Source of the DNA: an uncultured Clostridia bacterium
Lineage (GTDB): Bacteria; Bacillota; Clostridia; Christensenellales; Borkfalkiaceae
NCBI GenBank assembly: GCA_934247225.1
Contig: CAKQJE010000008.1
Location: 1-64,000, forward strand
Length of the DNA stretch: 64,000 nucleotides
Reading direction: 5' to 3'
Program-made: the position numbers and the translations under genes
The notes under the pieces: model-generated
Told to the model about the DNA's origin: nothing
The model's input: only the letters and a program-made list of their open reading frames with translations
Database searches by the model: none
In this document: positions 33,480 to 42,881 of the stretch, piece by piece
Layout: the number at the start of each line of letters is the position of its first letter
Position numbering within the stretch: the stretch's first letter is position 1

Positions 33480-35266
33480 TTATAGACAAAACAAAAACAA
33501 AAGAAAGCGCTTTCAAAGCGCTTTTTGCCGCTATGGCGGGGCTGTGTATTATCAGCGTTGTGGCGATATTCGTCTTTCTGATAATCGAAAGCCTCCCGGC
33601 ATTACGCAAAATAGGTTTTTTCAAATTCGTGTTCGGATCGGAGTGGACTCCGAGTTCGGACGATAAGTACTCCCTTCCTTTGGCGGGAAGCTACGGCGTA
33701 CTTAAAATGATCGTCGGCTCGATCTTCGCAACGGTTGGCGCGGTTCTGTTCGGCGGGGCTACGGGCGTGTTCACGGCGGTGTTTATTTCGAGGTTCTGCC
33801 CCAAACGCATTAAAAAGATTTTTAGCGCGATAATCGACTTATTGGCGGGTATTCCGTCGGTAATCTACGGATTTTTCGGCATGAACGTACTGCTTCCGAG
33901 GCTCGGAGTTTTCTCCGCGAACGGCAGCGGAAGCGGACTTCTCGCCGTGTCGCTCGTTCTTGGACTTATGATTCTCCCGACCGTCGTGTCGCTTTCGAGA
34001 ACGAGCATCGACGCGGTCCCCGACAGTTATTACGAAGGCGCGTTGTCGCTCGGTTCGTCTCACGAAAAAGCCGTTTTCAGAGTGGTCGTTCCAGCGGCGA
34101 AATCGGGCATAGTCGCTTCGCTTATCCTCGGCGTTGGAAGAGCGGTCGGCGAAACGATGGCGGTTATCATGGTTGCGGGCAACAAGGTTAATTACCCGAA
34201 CGGACTTTTCAAAAGCTTCCGCGTTTTAACGGCTAACATCGTTATGGAAATGAGCTACGCGGGCGAAGTTCAGCTCGGAGCGTTGATCGCGACGGGCGTC
34301 GTGCTTCTGATTTTCATTCTGATAATAAACCTCCTTTTAGGGCTTATAACCGAAAACAAAAGCAAAAAAACAGGCGGAAAAAAACGCGAAATAGGCTTTT
34401 TAAGCTCGTTCAATCACCTTATAAGGATCGAGAAAATAGGCAAATATTTTTCCTATGTATGTTCGGCGGTCGCAAGTCTCGCACTTGTGCTTATAATAGG
34501 CTTTATAGTCATCAAAGGCGCGCCGCAGGTTAAGTGGGATCTTTTGTTCGGCGAATTCGTTTTAGCCGAAAAAATCAGCATATTCCCGTCGATCGTGACA
34601 ACGCTCATAACCGTTGCGATAAGCTTAGTCATCGCCCTTCCGATAGGTATCGCAACGGCGGTTTTTTTGAACGAATACACCAAGAAAAACAGTATTTTCG
34701 TAAAAATCATAAGAGGAGCGATAAACGTTCTGAGCGGTATTCCGTCCATTGTTTACGCCCTTTTCGGAATGGTAACTTTCGTGGTGTGGTTTGGCAATAA
34801 AATCTCCATTTTGGCGGGCAGTTTCACGATAGCGATAATGCTTTTGCCTACGATTGTAAGGTCTACGGAAGAAAGCTTAAAAGCCGTCGGCGAGGGGCTC
34901 AGAGAAGGCAGCCTTGCGCTCGGCGCGGGAAAGGTAAGAACGATTTTCAAAATAGTTCTTCCGAGCGCGCTCCCGGGGATAACTTCGGCGATAATCCTTT
35001 CGATAGGAAGAGTCGTTTCGGAGTCCGCTCCGTTTATGTATACTATGGGAAGCACGCTTTCTCCGATGCCCACGGGCGTTATGGACAGCGGAACGACGCT
35101 CGCCGTCGCATTATATAAATTGTCGGGCGAAGGATATTACGTAAACGAAGCGTACGCGACGGCGTTCGTGCTTCTTATAATAGTACTTATCCTCAATACG
35201 CTCGCGGGCGTGGTTTCGGGTAAGCTCGAAAAAAAATTAAAGGGAAACAAAAATGAGAAAAGATAA
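33476..35266 (+). CDS. Fused PstC-PstA phosphate permease
   Basis: This 596-residue protein joins two permeases that are normally separate. Residues about 15-285 match PstC (LLAGIPSVIYGFFGM, SYYEGALSLGSSHEKAVFRV, VGRAVGETMAVIMVAG). About 330-585 match PstA (VLSGIPSIVYALFGM, REGSLALGAGKVRTIFKIVLP, FMYTMGSTLSPMPTG). Each half has about six helices and an EAA-type loop that docks on PstB. A charged linker (ENKSKKTGGKKREIG) joins them. It is coupled to pstS by an ATGA overlap and overlaps pstB by 14 nt. The gene ends with a typical basic tail. Confidence 0.9.
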   Translation: MIIDKTKTKESAFKALFAAMAGLCIISVVAIFVFLIIESLPALRKIGFFKFVFGSEWTPSSDDKYSLPLAGSYGVLKMIVGSIFATVGAVLFGGATGVFTAVFISRFCPKRIKKIFSAIIDLLAGIPSVIYGFFGMNVLLPRLGVFSANGSGSGLLAVSLVLGLMILPTVVSLSRTSIDAVPDSYYEGALSLGSSHEKAVFRVVVPAAKSGIVASLILGVGRAVGETMAVIMVAGNKVNYPNGLFKSFRVLTANIVMEMSYAGEVQLGALIATGVVLLIFILIINLLLGLITENKSKKTGGKKREIGFLSSFNHLIRIEKIGKYFSYVCSAVASLALVLIIGFIVIKGAPQVKWDLLFGEFVLAEKISIFPSIVTTLITVAISLVIALPIGIATAVFLNEYTKKNSIFVKIIRGAINVLSGIPSIVYALFGMVTFVVWFGNKISILAGSFTIAIMLLPTIVRSTEESLKAVGEGLREGSLALGAGKVRTIFKIVLPSALPGITSAIILSIGRVVSESAPFMYTMGSTLSPMPTGVMDSGTTLAVALYKLSGEGYYVNEAYATAFVLLIIVLILNTLAGVVSGKLEKKLKGNKNEKR

Positions 35267-36038
35267 AAATTCCGAAAAAGTCGTTTTCGGGAAAAACGTT
35301 TCGGTTAAAAACGCAAATCTCTGGTACGGAGACTTTCAGGCGCTTAAAAACATCAGCGTAGAAATTCCCGAGAAAAAGGTCACGGCGTTCATAGGTCCTT
35401 CGGGCTGCGGAAAATCCACATTTTTAAAATGCTTAAACAGAATGAACGATCTTGTAGAGGGATGCAGGATAGAGGGCGAGTTCCGCCTCGGCGAAACGGA
35501 TATTTACGGCAAAATCGACGTGAACGAACTTCGCAGAAACGTCGGAATGGTCTTCCAGAAACCGAATCCGTTCCCGATGAGCATTTACGATAACGTTGCG
35601 TACGGTCCGAGAACGCTCGGCATTCACAAAAAATCCGAACTTGACGATATAGTCGAAAAATCGCTCCGCGGCGCGAGTATGTGGGACGATTTGAAGGACA
35701 GGCTTTTCAAGTCGGCTTTGGGGCTTTCGGGCGGACAACAGCAAAGGCTTTGCATCGCCCGCGCGCTTGCCGCCGATCCGAAAGTGCTTTTAATGGACGA
35801 ACCGACTTCCGCTCTCGACCCCATCTCCACGGGTAAAATCGAAGAACTTATGGAAGAACTCGAAAAGGACATAACGATAATAATCGTTACCCACAATATG
35901 CAGCAGGCAACGAGAATTGCCGACAAAACGGCGTTTTTCCTGCTCGGCGAGCTTGTGGAATTCGGCGATACCGAGAAGATTTTCTCTTCGCCGGACGACG
36001 CGCGCACCGAAAAATACATCACCGGCAGATTCGGTTGA
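35253..36038 (+). CDS. pstB: Phosphate ABC transporter ATP-binding protein
   Basis: This 261-residue ATPase has Walker A FIGPSGCGKSTFLK, the PstB-specific NRMNDLVEGC and PNPFPMSIYDNVAYG blocks, signature LSGGQQQRLCIARAL, and Walker B LLMDEPTSALDP. The H-loop His is in ITHN-like VTHNMQQA. PstB energises phosphate uptake. The start overlaps the fused permease, so the three genes are translated together. Confidence 0.97.
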   Translation: MRKDKNSEKVVFGKNVSVKNANLWYGDFQALKNISVEIPEKKVTAFIGPSGCGKSTFLKCLNRMNDLVEGCRIEGEFRLGETDIYGKIDVNELRRNVGMVFQKPNPFPMSIYDNVAYGPRTLGIHKKSELDDIVEKSLRGASMWDDLKDRLFKSALGLSGGQQQRLCIARALAADPKVLLMDEPTSALDPISTGKIEELMEELEKDITIIIVTHNMQQATRIADKTAFFLLGELVEFGDTEKIFSSPDDARTEKYITGRFG

Positions 36039-36096
36039 TTTTTTCGGTTGACTTTTTTGACTGAAATACTTGAAAAAAGGAGACGATAAAGGTATA

Positions 36097-36741
36097 ATGA
36101 GCGTAAGGAGCAAATACGAAGACGAGCTTGACAAGGTTTTCACCAAACTCGTCAAAATGTGTCACGTAACGGAAATCGCGATCGAGAAATCTATCAAAGC
36201 GTTGAAAACGAGAGACGATATTCTCGCGAAAGAAGTTATGGCGGAAGATAAAAACGTGGACGATATGGAACGCGAAATCGAAAGGGATTGTCTGAAAATC
36301 CTGCTTATGGAACATCCCGTCGCAAGCGATTTCAGAGAGGTTTCGTCCGCGCTGAAAATGATAACCGACCTCGAAAGAATAGCCGATCAGGCGGCGGATA
36401 TTTCGGAGCTGAGCTTACAGTTCAAGGGCGAAAAATTCATCAAAAAGCCCGAGCATATCGAGCTTATGGCGAAAATCGTAACCGGAATGGTAAAAGACGG
36501 CGTGACGAGCTATATCAATCACGACCTCGAAACCGCCCGCGGACTCGATAAGCGGGACGATAAAGTGGACGAACTTTTCGAAACGGTTAAAAAAGATCTC
36601 GTGGAACTTATCGAAATCGATTCGGCAAACGCCGATCAGGCTATTTTGTTTATGATGATAGCAAAATATCTCGAAAGAATAGGCGATCACGCCGTTAATA
36701 TAGGAGAATGGGTCGGCTACGCCGCAACGGGGTCGAGATAA
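36097..36741 (+). CDS. phoU: Phosphate signalling protein
   Basis: This protein of about 215 residues is a two-repeat three-helix bundle. The PhoU metal-cluster motifs DMEREIERDCLKILLMEHPVA (first repeat, split here as two blocks) and ADQAILFMMIAKYLERIGDH (second repeat) are clear. ATG 36097 has an AAAGG SD 5 nt upstream; TTG 36070 would add nine residues. PhoU links PstB to the histidine kinase and keeps the Pho regulon off when phosphate is plentiful. Confidence 0.95.
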   Translation: MSVRSKYEDELDKVFTKLVKMCHVTEIAIEKSIKALKTRDDILAKEVMAEDKNVDDMEREIERDCLKILLMEHPVASDFREVSSALKMITDLERIADQAADISELSLQFKGEKFIKKPEHIELMAKIVTGMVKDGVTSYINHDLETARGLDKRDDKVDELFETVKKDLVELIEIDSANADQAILFMMIAKYLERIGDHAVNIGEWVGYAATGSR

Positions 36742-36798
36742 TCCGATTGCCGTAAGGCTCGGGCAAAAACGCCGAAGCGGTGCGACTTAAAGGACGAA

Positions 36799-37476
36799 AT
36801 GGAAGAGAAAAAACTTATTTACGCGGTAGACGACGAACAGTCGATAAGAGAAGTTTACAACTACGCCTTGTCGGGCGCGGGTTTTAACGTCGAATGTTTT
36901 TCGTGCGGTGCGGAGCTGTTCGAAGCGCTCGCAAAAACTTTGCCGAGCCTTATCATCCTCGACATTATGCTCGAAGGTTCGGACGGCTACGCGATTTTAG
37001 AAAAAATCAGAGCGAACGCCAAAACGGAGAATATTCCCGTTATTATGGTTTCGGCGAAAACCGAAGAGATAGACAAAGTTAAAGGTCTCAATCTCGGCGC
37101 GGACGATTATCTTTCCAAACCGTTCGGGGTTTTAGAACTTATCGCGAGGATAAACGCCAAGCTCAGAAAAACGGTCAAACCCGCCGCAAACGCGATATTA
37201 AAATATAAAGATATCGAAGTCGACGACGAAAAACGCGTTATAACGGTCAACGGAGAAAGTTCGAAGCTCACGCTCAAACAGTACGAGCTTTTGAAACTTT
37301 TCGTTATGAACGCCGAAAAAGTTATGCAAAGAGACAAGCTTTTGGACGCGGTCTGGGGCGAGGATTACGGCGAAACGAGAACGCTCGATATTCATATCGG
37401 AGATCTTCGCAAAGTTCTTTCTTCTTCCGATGCGGAAATAGAAACGGTGAGAGGAGTTGGGTATATACTTAAATGA
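36799..37476 (+). CDS. OmpR-family response regulator (PhoP/PhoB-like)
   Basis: This 225-residue protein has a receiver domain with the phospho-acceptor Asp at about residue 55 (LIILDIMLEGSDG) and the KP...SAK switch residues (VSAKTEEID, YLSKPFG). A winged helix follows (LTLKQYELLKLF, and RTLDIHIGDLRKVL). It lies directly after phoU and overlaps the kinase by 4 nt, so it is probably the activator bound at the Pho box before pstS (inference). Confidence 0.93.
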   Translation: MEEKKLIYAVDDEQSIREVYNYALSGAGFNVECFSCGAELFEALAKTLPSLIILDIMLEGSDGYAILEKIRANAKTENIPVIMVSAKTEEIDKVKGLNLGADDYLSKPFGVLELIARINAKLRKTVKPAANAILKYKDIEVDDEKRVITVNGESSKLTLKQYELLKLFVMNAEKVMQRDKLLDAVWGEDYGETRTLDIHIGDLRKVLSSSDAEIETVRGVGYILK

Positions 37477-39137
37477 AAAATAAATTATTGATTTTTAACC
37501 TTATTATAGTAACGGTTGCGCTGCTTACGGTATTCTTTTCGGGGATATCGGTCAATAAAAGCTCGCATCGCTTAACCGCGGCGGCGGAAACTCAGGCGCT
37601 TGCCGAGGCATATAAGTCTGTTTTAGACGCGGGAGATATCGATGACGCCGTCAAAAACGTTCCCGAAAACGTCAGAGTTACTTTCATAGATTATAACGGC
37701 AAAGTTTTAGCCGACAGCGAGGGCGACATAAGCGGAAACCACATTGACAGAGAGGAAATCGTCGCCGCGCTCAAAGGCGAGCCGAAAGCCGTGTTCAGAT
37801 ACAGCTCGTCGGTGAAAAAGGAAATGGTTTATTACGCCGAAAAAATCGACTTGTCGGGTACTTATATATTTTTGAGAGTGTCTATCCCGGTTGCAAGCGC
37901 GGACGATTACGTCAAAAGCACGATCCCGACGATGATTTACGTGTTAATTGCGGCGATTTTCGTTTGCTATATCGCAAGCATACTTATGACGAACAGTCTT
38001 TTGAAGCCGATAAAGGACGTTAAGGACAAGATAACCGCCGTTAAAAACGGAGATTATTCGCCCGCTATCCCGAGGGGTAACGACGAGGAAATCAACGCCA
38101 TGCTTTCCGAAATCAACGACGTGAGCGAGCTTTTAAAGGCGAGCGTCGATGAGGCGAGAAACGACAAGGAACGGCTCGATTATATCCTCGATAACATTTC
38201 GGACGGTATCGTTGTTTTAGGTGCGGACGGAAGTGTTGAAAGGGTAAACGCCAATGCCGCCGCGATTTTCTCGGTTAAAAATGCGGAAGGCAAGAATTAC
38301 GGTGTTTTAACGGAAAACGAAAAGTTTAACGGCGGCGTGGAAAATTGCCTTAAAACGGGCGAAAACACTTCTTTCGAGGTTAAAACGAGCGGGAAAATTT
38401 ATATGACTTCCGTAAAAATGCTCGAAAGGGGTTATGCGGTCATAGTTTTAACCGATATCACCGCCGTTAAAAACAGCGAGAAAACGAGAAGCGAATTTTT
38501 TGCTAACGCCTCGCACGAGCTGAAAACCCCGCTCACCGCGATAAAGGGCTTCAACGATATAATTTCCCTTTCCACGACGGACGAAAAAACAAAGGAATTA
38601 TCCGAGAAAATCGCCAAAGAAACGGACAGGATAGTTCTTCTTATAAACGATATGTTAAATCTTTCCAAGCTCGAAGCGGAAAGAAGCCCGATAAAGGAAA
38701 AGGTCGATCTTGTCAAAGTCTGCGAGGAGGTCAAAGAAAGTCTTTCGGGGCTTGCCGAACAGAAAAAAGTGACAATCGAAGTCGGCGGTTCGGGCGAAAT
38801 CGAAGCCGAAAAAGAACACGCCGTGGAGCTTGTAAAAAATCTTACCGAAAACGCCGTGAGATATAACGACGCGGGCGGCCACGTCTGGGTTAAGGTCGGA
38901 AAGGCGGACGGAAAAACAATTCTCACCGTTAAGGACGACGGAATAGGCATAGAGGATAAAGACAAGGAAAGAATTTTCGAAAGGTTTTATCGGGTGGATA
39001 AATCCCGTTCGCGCGAAATGGGCGGAACGGGTTTAGGGCTTGCGATAGTCAAGCATATCTGCGCCGTTTATAACGCCGATTTGAAGCTCGAATCGAAAAT
39101 AGGCGAAGGTACGACGGTAACCGTTTCCTTTTCCTGA
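37473..39137 (+). CDS. PhoR-like sensor histidine kinase
   Basis: This 554-residue kinase has a helix at residues 5-25, an external sensor region (25-150), a second helix (about 155-177), a HAMP linker, a PAS domain (about 240-335, DGIVVLGADGSVERVNANAA), and a HisKA domain with the phospho-accepting His near residue 347 in NASHELKTPLTAIKG. The ATPase domain has NLTENAVRYND, DDGIGIEDKDKERIFERF and GTGLGLAIVKHI. It is coupled to the response regulator by an ATGA overlap. It is the last gene of the Pho module. Confidence 0.94.
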   Translation: MKNKLLIFNLIIVTVALLTVFFSGISVNKSSHRLTAAAETQALAEAYKSVLDAGDIDDAVKNVPENVRVTFIDYNGKVLADSEGDISGNHIDREEIVAALKGEPKAVFRYSSSVKKEMVYYAEKIDLSGTYIFLRVSIPVASADDYVKSTIPTMIYVLIAAIFVCYIASILMTNSLLKPIKDVKDKITAVKNGDYSPAIPRGNDEEINAMLSEINDVSELLKASVDEARNDKERLDYILDNISDGIVVLGADGSVERVNANAAAIFSVKNAEGKNYGVLTENEKFNGGVENCLKTGENTSFEVKTSGKIYMTSVKMLERGYAVIVLTDITAVKNSEKTRSEFFANASHELKTPLTAIKGFNDIISLSTTDEKTKELSEKIAKETDRIVLLINDMLNLSKLEAERSPIKEKVDLVKVCEEVKESLSGLAEQKKVTIEVGGSGEIEAEKEHAVELVKNLTENAVRYNDAGGHVWVKVGKADGKTILTVKDDGIGIEDKDKERIFERFYRVDKSRSREMGGTGLGLAIVKHICAVYNADLKLESKIGEGTTVTVSFS

Positions 39138-39174
39138 CGGTAATTTTCTGACAGTAAATATATTAAGTAAAGAT

Positions 39175-39216
39175 AAAACCTCCGCGGGGTGCTTTGCGGC
39201 ACCCCGCGGAGGTTTT
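39175..39216 (+). terminator. Terminator of the Pho module
   Basis: AAAACCTCCGCGGGGTGC pairs with its complement ending in GGAGGTTTT around a short loop. It is bidirectional and also serves the minus-strand gene that follows. Confidence 0.92.
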
Positions 39217-39238
39217 CGATTAAGCGTTTTTGTGGTTG

Positions 39239-39454
39239 TTAAATTGTTTTCAGATCTTCGTCCAACACGCCGACGTCTATTTCGGTTGTTTTCCAGACGC
39301 CGTCGGAATCCCGGTAAATTTTGCCGTCAAAGACAACCAACCAATATCCATTGCGATTTTCGCCTAAAATAATTCCCTTATCGCCTTTTTTGATTCCTGC
39401 GTTTATGTATTCCGAGCGTTCTTTAATAAGCTCGACTTTGTCGTATTCTTTCAT
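39239..39454 (-). CDS. Small SH3-like (DUF4926-type) protein
   Basis: This 71-residue protein begins MKEYDKVELIKERSEY and has AGIKKGDKGIILGENRNG followed by YWLVVFDG. The pattern of a short acidic and basic start, G-x-K-x-G-D-x-G, then a beta strand resembles the small SH3-like barrel proteins of the DUF4926 type. It stands alone on the minus strand. The role is unknown; such domains are sometimes immunity or chaperone-like. Confidence 0.6.
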   Translation of the reverse strand: MKEYDKVELIKERSEYINAGIKKGDKGIILGENRNGYWLVVFDGKIYRDSDGVWKTTEIDVGVLDEDLKTI

Positions 39455-39662
39455 TTTAGTTACCTAATATATAGTCTCCATATAATATGATAGTTCTGCC
39501 TGTCTTTGAAATTCTTTTTGTAAGTAATCCGAATCTATTATACTATATCTCCAAAGTTCAAACAAGTCTTTTCAGTAGTTTTACTAAAAACACACTAATT
39601 AAAATTATCAATTTAAAAATAAATAAAATTAAAAAATAAATTAAAAATGTTTATCAAAACGC

Positions 39663-39691
39663 TTGACAGACTGAAAATTTAAGATTATAAT
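39663..39691 (+). promoter_or_regulatory. Consensus promoter of the DUF2089 gene
   Basis: TTGACA (39663-39668), a 17-bp spacer and TATAAT (39686-39691). The predicted leader is about 30 nt, with AAAGGA at 39710-39715 as SD. Confidence 0.88.
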
Positions 39692-39728
39692 ACAGCCATA
39701 ATCAAACTTAAAGGACCTTAAAGTTGTT

Positions 39729-40100
39729 ATGAAGAAAAAATTATTGGGCACCTGCCCCGTTTGCAGTGAAAAACTTATAGTAAGCGAGCTTTCGTGCAAG
39801 TCTTGCGGAACTAAAATTCAGGGCGAATTTAAGCTTAGCAAATTCGATTATTTAAGCGAAGAATTGCAGAATTTCGCACTTATTTTCATCAAAAACGCGG
39901 GAAATATCAAAGCTGTGGAAAGCGAAATGAATATTTCTTACCCGACGGTGAAGAAGTATCTCGAAACGCTTATATCGAGCCTCGATTTCGATAAAAAAGT
40001 CGTGAGCGCGGTGAAACCGACGAGGGAAGAAATTCTTAAAATGCTTAAAAGCGGCGAGATAAATTTCGACGAAGCGGAAGAAATGCTTAAACAAATCTGA
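39729..40100 (+). CDS. DUF2089 zinc-ribbon/HTH protein
   Basis: This 123-residue protein has an N-terminal zinc ribbon with CPVC and CKSC pairs (residues 9-30), a helical HTH-like middle (NAGNIKAVESEMNISYPTVK) and a C-terminal SHOCT-like helix (EEILKMLKSGEINFDEAEEM). It matches DUF2089, putative regulators often found next to DUF4097-type envelope proteins. It is followed at 50 nt by such a gene, so the two form a pair (inference). It probably controls its own operon. Confidence 0.85.
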   Translation: MKKKLLGTCPVCSEKLIVSELSCKSCGTKIQGEFKLSKFDYLSEELQNFALIFIKNAGNIKAVESEMNISYPTVKKYLETLISSLDFDKKVVSAVKPTREEILKMLKSGEINFDEAEEMLKQI

Positions 40101-40150
40101 AAAGTCGGAAATATTTAATAAAAATTTAAAATCAGCGGAGGAACGAAAAA

Positions 40151-41188
40151 ATGTTCGAGGATTTTTTAAAGGAAATAGAGGAAGAAGCAAATAAAAAGGG
40201 CGTAAACGCCGATAAAATTACTGAAAAATACAAAAGAAGATACGCGCTTGCCTTAGAAGCGGGGTTTACCGAGGAGGAAGCTCTCGAAAAATTCGGCAGC
40301 GCGGAGGATATCGTAAACGCGGAGTGCGGCAACGAAAATAAGGTTGAAAAGCCGAAATCCGACAGCGAAGCAAACGATAATGAGATTTCGGGCAACGATT
40401 TTATTATAGAAATCGCGCACGGGTTCGATTTAACGATTATTTCGGGGAATATGCGCGGCATAAGTTGCGAGACGGACGGCGCATTCGACGAATATTACGA
40501 TATAACCGCAACCGAAAAGAGTTTAAAAGTAAAACCTAAGTCAAATTCCGGAAATATGAAGACCGGCAAGCGTGGCGAACTGACCGTTTACGTCGATAAA
40601 AACCTTACGTTTAACAACGTTTTGCTGTCCTCGGCGGCGGGCGATACGGACGCCTCGGAGTTTTCCGTCAAAACCCGTAATTTCGAAATAAGTTCGGCGG
40701 GTTCGGGCGATGTCGATTTCGGAGAAATCGAAGCGAGCGGAAAAGCCGTTGTAAAAACCGTTTCGGGGGATTTGAATATCGGATATTTAAGCTCGCCCTC
40801 GGTTAAGCTTTCCACCGTTTCGGGCGATGCGGATATCGAAGAAGCGGTTGCCGAGTCTCTTAAAATTTCTTCCGTTTCGGGAGATGTGGATATCGAAAAA
40901 GCCAAGGCGAAATCGGTTGAAGTAAGCACTGTTTCGGGCGACGTGGAGATTTCGGGCGACGTGGGGCAGTATAAAGCGTCCTGCGTTTCGGGCAGCGTAA
41001 CTATCAACGGCTCGGAAGTTTCGGAAACTGTTTCGGATAAAGTTACCAAATCTCTTTCCAAAGTTTTCGATAAGCTTTACGACGTTGAGAAAATGTCCGA
41101 AAAATACGGCAAAGAGTATAGCGAAAAATACGCCGAATACGACGAATTTGACGGCGACCCCGACGACGATACCGACGACGAAGAATAA
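40151..41188 (+). CDS. DUF4097 beta-helix-like protein with DUF1700-type N-terminus
   Basis: The N-terminal 60 residues are a helical DUF1700-like segment (ALEAGFTEEEALEKFGSAED). A DUF4097 domain follows. It is built of repeats ending in VSGD (VKTVSGDLNIGY, STVSGDADIEEAV, SSVSGDVDIEKA, STVSGDVEISGD), each a turn of a predicted beta solenoid. The last 40 residues are acidic and Tyr-rich (DEFDGDPDDDTDDEE). There is no signal peptide. It is coupled to the DUF2089 regulator. Its function is unknown. Confidence 0.85.
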   Translation: MFEDFLKEIEEEANKKGVNADKITEKYKRRYALALEAGFTEEEALEKFGSAEDIVNAECGNENKVEKPKSDSEANDNEISGNDFIIEIAHGFDLTIISGNMRGISCETDGAFDEYYDITATEKSLKVKPKSNSGNMKTGKRGELTVYVDKNLTFNNVLLSSAAGDTDASEFSVKTRNFEISSAGSGDVDFGEIEASGKAVVKTVSGDLNIGYLSSPSVKLSTVSGDADIEEAVAESLKISSVSGDVDIEKAKAKSVEVSTVSGDVEISGDVGQYKASCVSGSVTINGSEVSETVSDKVTKSLSKVFDKLYDVEKMSEKYGKEYSEKYAEYDEFDGDPDDDTDDEE

Positions 41189-41233
41189 TCAATCCGAAAA
41201 AAGCCCGGAGATTTTACATAAAGATTAAATAAG

Positions 41234-41273
41234 CCGCCGCGAGGTTGCGGAGAAATCCGAAACCTCGCGGCGG
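41234..41273. terminator. Terminator hairpin between convergent genes
   Basis: CCGCCGCGAGGTT (41234-41246) pairs perfectly with AACCTCGCGGCGG (41261-41273). No T tract follows on the plus strand. On the minus strand the RNA reads CUUAUUUAA, a weak U run. Confidence 0.65.
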
Positions 41274-41363
41274 TGAGTGCTGGTATGAATTTTATAATAT
41301 TTCATAACCGTAAAATTTGTTCGCCATATGCGTTTAACGGGTTTTTCAGCTAAAATAGCCGTG

Positions 41364-42806
41364 TCACGAATTGCCGTTCGGGTACGCCGAAGACGGGACG
41401 AAAGTAAACGACGGGGCTTTGTCTATGACGGAAACGTTCAGCGTTACGCTGATTTTATTTTCGGAAACGTATTTTTCGTTCGGTCTGTTTTCATCGGGTA
41501 TGAGCTCGTCGGATATTTCCATCGCTATTTCCGCCGTGATGCCGGTTATCTTGTTGTTTTTGACGATAAGAGAAAATTTTGCGGTTTTGAGCGCGTCGAG
41601 AAGTTCTTTTTTCTCTTTTTCAAGCTCGTTTAAAGCTTTGTCATACGAAAAATTCGGAATTTCGCTCGTGTTTCCGCCCGAAGATCCGCCGGTAATCGCG
41701 GAAACTTTGATATCTTTGATTTTAACGTTTGCGTAGCCGTTTTTCACGTTGGTTTCGAGAACGACTTTCTCGATATATTCTTCGAGAGTGTAGTTGCCGG
41801 GCGCGGCGAAGGTAATATCGTACCCCTCGTCGATTTTAAGCGTTATTTTTCCGTCGTCATCTATAATAATATTTTCACGCATATTGTCGGAAGCGTTTGA
41901 AAGAACGTCGACAACGTCTTTCGCGGCGATATTTTTAAGTATCGGCGAGGCGAGCGCTTTAAATTCTTTCGCTTTGAACAATTCTCCTATTGTGAGCGAA
42001 TCCGAAGATTTTGCAAGAAATGTCAAGAGATTTGCCGTTTTGTCGAACAAATCGGTATAAGTTTTAACCGCGTCGAAAGTGTAAGTCACGCCCGACTTGT
42101 CTTGCTTTTTGGTAATCGACATATGCTCGCTCATTCCCTTCACGTATCCGCGGACGATTCTGTCCGAAGCTTCGCTCGAAGGAGACGAGAGCAACGAGGA
42201 GAGAAGAGCGTCGATATAGTCACCGTAACAGGACGAATACGCGTTCACGTCGGGTAAATTTCCGCCGAGTGAATTTATGCCGATTTCGCCCGAGCTGCCG
42301 GGAAGAAATTTGTCTTTAATATCGTATAAGTAAACGAGGTCTGTTTTTTCCTTGTCGGCTTGGCATTCCTTTTTAAAATCGGCAAGACTTTTATCGTAAC
42401 CGAGATAAAATTGTCTGAATAACAAGCCGTTTCTTACATAATAAGCCTGAGCGAATTTTTCGTTCGTTTCCTTAGCGGTAATGAAAACGTCGGCGTCGAG
42501 CATATCGAAATTCTGCGTAGTTTCGTTGTATTCGATAGCGCCCGAAATCTCGCCGTCAGCGTTGCTCGTGTTTTTCGTCGTCATTCCCGAATATGTGGTC
42601 GTTCCGTCAAATTTTAAGGTGAAATTGCCGTTTATGTATAAAGCCTGCTCGTCGTATAAATCGGTTACAACAGCCGCGAGAGCGTCGATATCCTCGCTTG
42701 AAAGAGGCTCGCCGTCTTTTTCGCAACCGCCGAAAATCGTTGTCAGTGAGAGAATAAATATCAAAGAACAAACGATAAGTAATGTTTTAAGTTTCACGGT
42801 TTTCAT
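41364..42806 (-). CDS. Secreted lipoprotein of unknown function
   Basis: This 480-residue protein starts at ATG 42806 with a lipoprotein signal (LLIVCSLIFILSLTTIFGGC, Cys at about residue 27). The mature part has no known domain that I recognise. It is polar and has predicted beta-rich blocks such as NGNFTLKFDGTTTYSGM and a central run of Asp/Ser. An SD (AAGGAGG) precedes the start, and a consensus promoter with an overlapping palindrome lies upstream. The operator suggests tight regulation. An in-frame extension to 42881 covers the promoter and is rejected. Confidence 0.8.
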   Translation of the reverse strand: MKTVKLKTLLIVCSLIFILSLTTIFGGCEKDGEPLSSEDIDALAAVVTDLYDEQALYINGNFTLKFDGTTTYSGMTTKNTSNADGEISGAIEYNETTQNFDMLDADVFITAKETNEKFAQAYYVRNGLLFRQFYLGYDKSLADFKKECQADKEKTDLVYLYDIKDKFLPGSSGEIGINSLGGNLPDVNAYSSCYGDYIDALLSSLLSSPSSEASDRIVRGYVKGMSEHMSITKKQDKSGVTYTFDAVKTYTDLFDKTANLLTFLAKSSDSLTIGELFKAKEFKALASPILKNIAAKDVVDVLSNASDNMRENIIIDDDGKITLKIDEGYDITFAAPGNYTLEEYIEKVVLETNVKNGYANVKIKDIKVSAITGGSSGGNTSEIPNFSYDKALNELEKEKKELLDALKTAKFSLIVKNNKITGITAEIAMEISDELIPDENRPNEKYVSENKISVTLNVSVIDKAPSFTFVPSSAYPNGNS

Positions 42807-42820
42807 ATTTTTCCTCCTTA

Positions 42821-42848
42821 TCGATAATGTATCGAATACACTTATCGA
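42821..42848. promoter_or_regulatory. Palindromic operator at the lipoprotein transcription start
   Basis: ATCGATAATGTAT and ATACACTTATCGAT form a near-perfect inverted repeat with one inserted base. It lies just downstream of the -10 box, over the predicted start, so a bound repressor would block transcription. Confidence 0.7.
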
Positions 42849-42852
42849 TTTC

Positions 42853-42881
42853 ATTATATGCGAGCGGTTTCTTTTTGTCAA
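42853..42881 (-). promoter_or_regulatory. Consensus promoter of the lipoprotein gene
   Basis: On the minus strand TTGACA (42876-42881), a 17-bp spacer and TATAAT (42853-42858) are a perfect match. Confidence 0.9.

Noticed and set aside
42806..42881. N-terminal extension of the lipoprotein to 42881
   Set aside because: The added codons cover the operator and -10 box; the lipoprotein signal begins properly at 42806.
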